Shown here: in pieces, positions 33,095-38,329 of the stretch
Layout of the letters: the number at the start of each line of letters is the position of its first letter
Numbering within the stretch: the first letter of the stretch is position 1
Source: Paludibacteraceae bacterium
GTDB lineage: Bacteria > Bacteroidota > Bacteroidia > Bacteroidales > Paludibacteraceae
Assembly (NCBI GenBank): GCA_024401455.1
Contig: JAKSLA010000028.1
Coordinates: forward strand, 1 to 38,329
DNA: 38,329 bases
Reading direction: 5' to 3'
Made by a program: the position numbers and the translations under genes
The notes under the pieces: model-generated
What the model saw: the letters and a program-made list of their open reading frames with translations, nothing else
Told to the model about the DNA's origin: nothing
The model's database searches: none

Positions 33095-33991
33095 CTATTT
33101 TTCGTAAGCCTTAAGCATATTTCTGGCATTTTCCGCCATTTTTTCTCGCAACTTAATAGGCTCCAGCACTTCGATTTCAGGTCCGTACTTCATCAAGGCC
33201 TGCTCAAATTCAATATCGACATTCATATCATACTCAAAAATCGAATAGTCATCGTGCTTTTCCTCTTGCTGCGACGAATGCAACGGCAAGGTCCTTATAT
33301 AGTTGCTCTGTTGGCTACTGACTTTTATCTTTATATGCTCTATCGGGTCGTTCTCGTGCATAAAGATACCAAATGAATTTTTGAAGTAATCGCCCGCACA
33401 AAAACTGGACGGCAATTTAAAGGTTTCTTCCGTCACCTCCACATGATGCATACGGTCAAGAGCGTATGTCTTAATCTTCGATGTGCTATCAAGCGCCACC
33501 AAATACCAGCGTTGCCTATCGATCTTCAAGGCATAGGGCGACAATTTCACGTCAAAAGCCTCAGAATCAGCAAACTTCTTGTAGGAAACAAGCAGATTAC
33601 GATTCTCCTTCATCGCTTCTATCAACAACTTCAAATATTTCGCACCAGAAGGGATGTTTTCAAGCAAAACTCGGTCCTTCAACTGCTTTCCTTCATGCAA
33701 CAACTCATTGAGGGCAAACGAGTTGAGCATCCATTCCACCACCTCATTCTCCATTTCTCCCTCATTGGAAATATAGTATTCATTGGTAACTCTATCGCAC
33801 AATATATCGATTCCCATATTGAGTAATATATTGTTTCGATGACGATGAAATGTTCTGACAGCCATTTCCTCGTGTATATCATTACCGGCCCAATCCCTAT
33901 ACTTTTTTTGAATATCCTTCAACGAGATTTTCCCTGCGGCCTTTATCGTCGTTATCAACCAAATATGTTTGCTTCCTATCGTTGTTGCCAT
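33095..33991 (-). CDS. WYL-domain transcriptional regulator
   Basis: This 298-residue protein has a helix-turn-helix-like N-terminus (residues ~8-75, with AVRTFHRHRNNILLNMGIDI resembling DeoR-type winged helices) and a WYL domain from about residue 125. The name motif lies in RQRWYLVALD (RWYL at 161-164), and KTYALDRMHHVEVTEETF is the following conserved block. A WCX-like C-terminal extension follows (IKIKVSSQQSNYIRTLP to IEVLEPIKLREKM). WYL proteins sense nucleic acid or nucleotide ligands and often regulate defence or DNA-damage genes, but none lies beside it here; the nearest candidate is the methylase fragment 4 kb away. It stands alone, upstream of nothing obvious on its strand. Confidence 0.88.
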   Translation of the reverse strand: MATTIGSKHIWLITTIKAAGKISLKDIQKKYRDWAGNDIHEEMAVRTFHRHRNNILLNMGIDILCDRVTNEYYISNEGEMENEVVEWMLNSFALNELLHEGKQLKDRVLLENIPSGAKYLKLLIEAMKENRNLLVSYKKFADSEAFDVKLSPYALKIDRQRWYLVALDSTSKIKTYALDRMHHVEVTEETFKLPSSFCAGDYFKNSFGIFMHENDPIEHIKIKVSSQQSNYIRTLPLHSSQQEEKHDDYSIFEYDMNVDIEFEQALMKYGPEIEVLEPIKLREKMAENARNMLKAYEK

Positions 33992-34106
33992 ACCTGCTAT
34001 ATTTTTTTGAGAAACAACTCTTTTCTTATCACAACTGAAATTTCAGCAAAAAAACATGGGGCGTTTCAAAAGCCATTGCGTGCCTCCACCCTTCTGCATT
34101 ATCCTC

Positions 34107-34134
34107 AAAAAAAAGAGAAGGCACAGCGGCCTTC
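34107..34134 (-). terminator. Intrinsic terminator of map
   Basis: On the minus strand GAAGGC pairs with GCCTTC around a 6-nt loop, followed by TC and eight T residues (34107-34114). It lies 25 nt downstream of the map stop codon. Confidence 0.85.
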
Positions 34135-34159
34135 CCTATTCCTTCATTTCGATGAATCA

Positions 34160-35014
34160 TCAATAAGTCAAAATCTCCAACCCATTCTCCGTCATCAAGA
34201 ACGTGTGTTCCCATTGTGCGGATGGAAGTCCATCACAAGTCGTCACCGTCCATCCGTCAACACGGCTGAATCGAACGTCTTTCTTGCCCATATTGATCAT
34301 CGGCTCAATAGTGAAGACCATACCTGGCACCAAAAGCATACCCGTTCCCTTCTTACCGAAGTGCTCCACTTGAGGTTCCTCATGGAACGCCAAGCCCACA
34401 CCGTGACCACACAAGTCTCTAACCACCGAATAACCATTCTTCTTGGCGTGCGTTTCTACTGCGTAGCCTATATCACCTACAAAACCATAAGGTTTGGCAG
34501 CCTCCATACCGATTTTCAAACACTCCATAGTAACATCGACCAAACGCTGTTTTTCTGGAGAAACCTCGCCAATACAGAACATACGGGAAGCGTCCGAATA
34601 GTAGCCGTCCAAAATAGTCGAAACATCTACATTGACAATGTCACCCTCTTTCAAGAAAACCTTAGGACTTGGTATTCCGTGGCAAACCACCTCATTGATA
34701 GAGACACAAACGCTCTTAGGGAAGCCTTCGTAATTGAGCGGAGCAGGAATTGCTCCGTGAGCCACAGTGTAATCGTGTACCAAGCGATCAATCTGCTCGG
34801 TCGTCATACCCGGTTTAATCTCTTGCGTCAACATATCAAGAACACCCGTATTTACGACACCACTACGTTTGATTCCCTCAATCTGCTCTGGTGTCTTAAT
34901 CAACTTACGGCTTGGCACAATATAGCCTCGGCTCTCGTAAGCCATCATTTTTTTCTCAAATTCCGTTGGCTCTACATCCTTGCGGACATACCATTTTCTT
35001 ACTCCTTTTCCCAT
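34160..35014 (-). CDS. map: Type I methionine aminopeptidase
   Basis: This enzyme removes the initiator methionine from new proteins. The 284-residue protein has a ~45-residue N-terminal extension (GKGVRKWYVRKDVEPTEFEKKM) before the catalytic pita-bread fold. Metal ligands are visible: Asp in VNVDVSTILDGYYSDASR (the paired Asp residues), His in GHGVGLAFHEEP, Glu in FTIEPMI and Glu in AQWEHT. The substrate-site sequence CVSINEVVCHGIP is intact. The extended form is common in Bacteroidota. A -7 box at 35077-35084 and a terminator after the gene suggest a single-gene transcript, although the FAD-enzyme gene lies 153 nt upstream on the same strand. Confidence 0.95.
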   Translation of the reverse strand: MGKGVRKWYVRKDVEPTEFEKKMMAYESRGYIVPSRKLIKTPEQIEGIKRSGVVNTGVLDMLTQEIKPGMTTEQIDRLVHDYTVAHGAIPAPLNYEGFPKSVCVSINEVVCHGIPSPKVFLKEGDIVNVDVSTILDGYYSDASRMFCIGEVSPEKQRLVDVTMECLKIGMEAAKPYGFVGDIGYAVETHAKKNGYSVVRDLCGHGVGLAFHEEPQVEHFGKKGTGMLLVPGMVFTIEPMINMGKKDVRFSRVDGWTVTTCDGLPSAQWEHTFLMTENGLEILTY

Positions 35015-35076
35015 ATTCTATTATTGTTTTCTCAAAGGATCTTCTTCTAAATTTATCTTGTTTCCAAATTGTCCCA

Positions 35077-35084
35077 CAAAATTA
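35077..35084 (-). promoter_or_regulatory. -7 promoter box of map
   Basis: The minus strand reads TAATTTTG, matching TAnnTTTG, about 63 nt before the ATG. Confidence 0.5.
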
Positions 35085-35167
35085 ATCTATTTTTCAAAAA
35101 ATTGCATCCGAGATGGACAATTCTTAGTCAATCCTCATCTATAATTGACTTCCTATGCACCGTTGGA

Positions 35168-36691
35168 CTACACAACAAACTTACCATTCACACGTTTGGA
35201 GACCATCCACGCCACATCACGAGCCGATTTCAAGGCGATTGGCAAACCACCGCCTGCTTCCAACCAATGTCCTGCCAAATAGACGTTATCCACCCCCTTC
35301 ACCCGATTGGTGATAGGCAAGCGGTGCAAGACGTTGTTCTGTGGCGTCCACCCTTGCGAACTGCCCCAATAGTTGCGCGTATATCGATAATATGTGGCCG
35401 GTGTAGTCAGATCACACATTTCAATATGAGAGACGAAATCGTCGCCCAAACGCTTTGCCAACAAAGCAATCACCTTATCGGCGAAGAGATGCTTCTGACG
35501 TTTATACTCTTCGTAATCGTTTTTCCTCAATTCCATCCAATATTGACCTTCGCGGGTTTGGAAATCTACAGCCAGAAGCGACTTGCCCTTCGGTGCCATC
35601 ATCGGGTCGTAACAATAGTTTTGAACTTCCAAGCGTTCATATTCCGTACCGTCTGGAGAGGAAAGTTTCTCCCCTATGTCATACCTCACGAAATGAGGCA
35701 TAGCGCTCATATCAAGATCGACACCGATATATAATATGCAGAAAGAATAAAAGACCTGCTCCTTCTTCAATTTCTTCAAAGCCATCTGTTTGCTGGAGAG
35801 ATAGTTGCCACCCAAAGCGTGGAACATTGTCCAATGCCAATCGGCTGCTGAAATCACATAATCGCACGCTTCACGCTCCCCGTTCTTCAAAAGCAACGAC
35901 TGTGCTTTCCCATCTTTAACTTCTATGCTTTCCACCGAGGTGTTCAAACGCAGTTTTCCTCCCTTCGCCAAATAAGACTCCACCAATTTCTGGGCAAACG
36001 GCAACGAGCCTCCCATCGGATAACCAGCCACGCCTTCGTTGGCATAACTCTGCACAAAAAGAAGAATTTGCATACGCATCTCCTTTTCATACAACAACGT
36101 GATGGCCTTCTTCAAAAAAGGATTCTTAAAGCGCTCTGCAAAATCATAATTGGAAGAACCGCTCCAACGACGCATAAAAAAGAGCATCGGTGTAAGGCTT
36201 GCCAAACGCATCTTGTGCCACAACGACTTCCACCACGGTTCGTCATAAAAAACAGGGGGCAAACGGTCCAGATACTTACCCACAAAGCGGACTTCATTCA
36301 TCCACAAACGTATAACCGACTCATCTTCAGGTGAAATATCAAGAAGATACTGTTCAAACTTATCAATGTCATTATAAAAATGGAAAACCGTGTTTCCATG
36401 CCTATCCGCCAATCCGGGCACATCAAATTGGACCCGTTCCTCATGATATATGAACTTAATGGCATCCAAATCAATAATCTCCCGCCAAAACGTATTGAAG
36501 GAAATTCCCTGGCCACTACCAAGCAACCAATGCATGCAACCATTGATGAGGTATCCGTCACGACGCCAACCTGCACACAAGCCTCCCGCCACCGCATGCT
36601 GTTCAAAAATCTCTGTCTGAATGCCGTTCTTCTGCAAATAGATGCCAGCGGCCAATCCTGCCACTCCTCCGCCTATGATGTTCACCTTCAT
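35168..36691 (-). CDS. Phytoene-desaturase-like FAD-dependent oxidoreductase
   Basis: From the ATG at 36691 this 507-residue protein opens with a Rossmann FAD-binding fingerprint, KVNIIGGGVAGLAAGIYLQKNG, and ends with the family's C-terminal FAD motif NVYLAGHWLEAGGGLPIALKSARDVA. Between them the sequence resembles phytoene desaturases, carotenoid isomerases and related amine-oxidase-fold enzymes. The substrate is unknown: no carotenoid genes lie nearby, so a role in carotenoid synthesis is not supported here. It starts 23 nt after the mltG stop codon, so the two are probably cotranscribed. The upstream codon at 36697 is TTG and was not used. No frameshift or missing motif was noticed. Confidence 0.85.
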   Translation of the reverse strand: MKVNIIGGGVAGLAAGIYLQKNGIQTEIFEQHAVAGGLCAGWRRDGYLINGCMHWLLGSGQGISFNTFWREIIDLDAIKFIYHEERVQFDVPGLADRHGNTVFHFYNDIDKFEQYLLDISPEDESVIRLWMNEVRFVGKYLDRLPPVFYDEPWWKSLWHKMRLASLTPMLFFMRRWSGSSNYDFAERFKNPFLKKAITLLYEKEMRMQILLFVQSYANEGVAGYPMGGSLPFAQKLVESYLAKGGKLRLNTSVESIEVKDGKAQSLLLKNGEREACDYVISAADWHWTMFHALGGNYLSSKQMALKKLKKEQVFYSFCILYIGVDLDMSAMPHFVRYDIGEKLSSPDGTEYERLEVQNYCYDPMMAPKGKSLLAVDFQTREGQYWMELRKNDYEEYKRQKHLFADKVIALLAKRLGDDFVSHIEMCDLTTPATYYRYTRNYWGSSQGWTPQNNVLHRLPITNRVKGVDNVYLAGHWLEAGGGLPIALKSARDVAWMVSKRVNGKFVV

Positions 36692-36714
36692 AATCAACCT
36701 TGTCGCTCTATCTA

Positions 36715-37773
36715 TTAGTAAATTCCACGTTCATCAAGAGACTTGCGATATTTCGAAGCATTGTCCAAATGATCTTTATACGAAACGGCAAAGTCATGGT
36801 AACCCGAGCGGTCGGGCTTTGCGCACATGAAAATATAGTCGTGGTTGACATAATTGAGCACGGCATCGATGCCCTCCATAGAAGCGACGCGAATCGGTCC
36901 AGGAGGCAACCCTTCATTTTGATAAGTGTTATAGGGAGAATCGACTGTTAGGTGTCCCGAAAGCAGACGCCTCAAGGCGAAATTGCCCAAGGCGAATTTC
37001 ACCGTCGGATCGGCCTGCAACCTCATACCTCGACGAAGACGATTCAAATATAAGCCCGCCACCATAGGACGCTCATCCGCCTTGTTGGTCTCCTCCTCTA
37101 CGATAGAGGCAAGCGTGCTCACCTCCAACTGACTTATCCCTACATCATTCAATTTTCTCATTCGCTCCTCCGACCAAAACTTGTCATACTCCTTTTTCAT
37201 ACGACGCAAAAGATCTGTCGGCGACAAATTCCAATACACCTCATACGAATTAGGCAGAAAGAGAGCCACCGCCGTCTCGGGCAAAACGCCAAACTCATTC
37301 AATGCGACAGGGTCGTTCAACACGTCCAACAAATCAGACTCGCTCATCATCAACTGTTCTGAAAGGCGCTTGGCCAACTGCTGTTTAGTGCGAATATTAT
37401 TGAAAGAGATGGACAAAGGTGTCTGACGATTGTTGATCAAGCGATGCACCAACAAATAATTGCTCATGCCATCCTCCAACTTGTATCGTCCGGAACGGAT
37501 GGATTCAGGATAACCATTGTTACGCGCTGTACGAATGAATGAATTGATGTCTTTCACAGCCCCCGTCTCTTTGAGATGCTTCACCACATCGTCAAACGAA
37601 TCATTCTCATAGACCAACAAATATTTAGCCTTGCCATTCACGACTATATTCGGACTCAACATCGTCTTATAATAGATGAAGCCTACTATAGCCCCTATCG
37701 CGACCAAGACCCCAATTGAAATCCATATAACTTTTTTTAGCGGGAAACGCCCCGTTCCTTTCTTTTTTCCCAT
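36715..37773 (-). CDS. mltG: Endolytic peptidoglycan transglycosylase MltG
   Basis: MltG (YceG) cuts nascent glycan strands in the periplasm and limits their length. From the ATG at 37773 the protein has 352 residues: a basic cytoplasmic start (GKKKGTGRFPLKK), one transmembrane helix (VIWISIGVLVAIGAIVGFIYY) and a LysM-like segment, then the catalytic domain. Signature blocks are TLASIVEEETNKADERP with the catalytic Glu, LQADPTVKF, and SPYNTYQNEGLPPGPI. An alternative TTG start at 37827 would add 18 residues before the basic segment and is less likely. A -7 box at 37848-37855 predicts a start 68 nt upstream of the ATG. It probably forms an operon with the FAD enzyme. Confidence 0.95.
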   Translation of the reverse strand: MGKKKGTGRFPLKKVIWISIGVLVAIGAIVGFIYYKTMLSPNIVVNGKAKYLLVYENDSFDDVVKHLKETGAVKDINSFIRTARNNGYPESIRSGRYKLEDGMSNYLLVHRLINNRQTPLSISFNNIRTKQQLAKRLSEQLMMSESDLLDVLNDPVALNEFGVLPETAVALFLPNSYEVYWNLSPTDLLRRMKKEYDKFWSEERMRKLNDVGISQLEVSTLASIVEEETNKADERPMVAGLYLNRLRRGMRLQADPTVKFALGNFALRRLLSGHLTVDSPYNTYQNEGLPPGPIRVASMEGIDAVLNYVNHDYIFMCAKPDRSGYHDFAVSYKDHLDNASKYRKSLDERGIY

Positions 37774-37847
37774 TATCTTCTTTTTGAAAAAGGCAAAAAC
37801 TCCGTTATTCAATTTTGTCAACGACAAATTCGGATTCTATTTAAATT

Positions 37848-37855
37848 CAAATGTA
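37848..37855 (-). promoter_or_regulatory. -7 promoter box of mltG
   Basis: The minus strand reads TACATTTG, matching TAnnTTTG. The -33 element is not clear. Confidence 0.5.
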
Positions 37856-37951
37856 GTCATTTTTTTCTGATAAACACGAAAAACAATTTTTTTTAGCAAG
37901 ACGAGCACCAACGAACGCCTATCTCCATGCCTATTTTCGCATCGGAACAAA

Positions 37952-38254
37952 CTATTGTAATGATTTTAACGAGGTGGCGCAAGATGGCTCCAGCACGTTG
38001 CCCTTCTTATAGCCATATCGGCAAGCCAATCGGTACATGTAGTTGCAGATTTCGTCGGGCGTATAATACTCGTCGAGTATGCCCCTGTCCGTCGTGTCTT
38101 TGCTTCCACCTTTGCCAGAATAGGACCTTAGCAACTCCTTCTCTTTTTCCGAAAACTCATATCCGGTTCCTAAATTTGGGAGCAATGCTTCTATCTTCTT
38201 TTTCAGTTCGGCATCGCCCAAGCCGTCATTTTTTTTATTTTCTTTCTTGGTCAT
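37952..38254 (-). pseudogene. N-terminal fragment of a large N6-DNA methylase-like gene
   Basis: This 100-codon open frame resembles the first part of large N6-adenine methylase (often methylase-helicase) proteins found on Bacteroidota mobile elements. Present are LLRSYSGKGG (41-50), RGILDEYYTPDEICNYMY (57-74) and the start of methylase motif I, VLEPSCAT (87-94). In such proteins motif I normally continues with a glycine (SCxTG) and hundreds more residues. Here the similarity ends exactly after SCAT, and SLKSLQ and a stop follow. None of the three forward frames past the break resembles the family, so a deletion or junction is more likely than a simple frameshift. The start region has a good ATG. 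The similarity is from memory of the family. No catalytic NPPY motif is present, so it should be inactive. Confidence 0.65.
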
Positions 38255-38329
38255 AATTTCCGCTTCCTTTTTTTTTTCTAAGTTTTTCTTCTTAAATTGC
38301 CTCCATATCTCCTACCACCCGCTTTTTTT

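Noticed and set aside
33095-33991. WYL regulator as a marker of a defence island here
   Set aside because: Its direct neighbours are metabolic or housekeeping genes, and no defence operon is adjacent.
35168-36691. Carotenoid biosynthesis cluster
   Set aside because: Only one desaturase-like FAD enzyme is present; neighbours are mltG and map, and there is no phytoene synthase or geranylgeranyl diphosphate synthase.
37952-38254. Active restriction-modification system
   Set aside because: Only an N-terminal fragment exists in the window. There is no NPPY motif, specificity subunit or nuclease.

Overview
The window looks like a chromosomal segment of a Bacteroidales (phylum Bacteroidota) bacterium. 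The evidence is type IX secretion (T9SS) C-terminal sorting domains on three secreted proteins, Bacteroidota-type promoters (TTG about 20 nt upstream of TAnnTTTG) in front of many genes, few Shine-Dalgarno sequences, Bacteroidota-restricted families (DUF4924, the Bacteroides-type alkylation-repair protein) and the oadG-oadA-oadB sodium pump. I cannot name the genus.

Layout. 1-5.1 kb: the 3' end of a repeat-rich T9SS type B surface protein, a GC-rich repeat element filling the next intergenic gap, a large sacsin/HSP90-like ATPase and a LOG-family nucleotide hydrolase. 5.2-9.7 kb: four copies of a 21-bp tandem repeat, waaA (Kdo transferase), gltX and a second T9SS type B protein. 9.9-13.5 kb: a POT peptide transporter, a small membrane protein and glycyl-tRNA synthetase. 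13.8-15.4 kb: two tandem paralogous outer-membrane barrel proteins. 15.5-17.9 kb: a secreted esterase-CBM6 protein with a T9SS tag and a WG-repeat-like secreted protein. 18.1-19.8 kb: an rplY-pth-hslR operon. 20.2-21.7 kb: tRNA-His, an alkylation-repair family protein and DUF4924. 22.2-25.0 kb: an overlapping three-gene signalling operon of a catalytically dead LytS-like kinase, an intact LytS-like kinase and a LytTR response regulator. 25.1-29.3 kb: purM-prfA, a hotdog thioesterase and a nucleoside hydrolase lipoprotein. 29.3-32.8 kb: the oadG-oadA-oadB decarboxylase pump. 33.1-38.3 kb: a WYL regulator, map, an FAD desaturase-like enzyme, mltG, and a gene fragment resembling the start of a large N6-DNA methylase, cut off just after motif I.

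Most genes are housekeeping (translation, purines, LPS, peptidoglycan, energy). The parts worth a second look are the pseudokinase/kinase/regulator operon and the unexplained intergenic region upstream of it, a structured ~80-nt element shared by the leaders of gltX and the WG-repeat gene, three related GC-rich intergenic repeat clusters, the tandem barrel paralogs, the orphan sacsin-like ATPase and the methylase fragment. All calls come from reading the sequence by eye. No database search or folding program was run.
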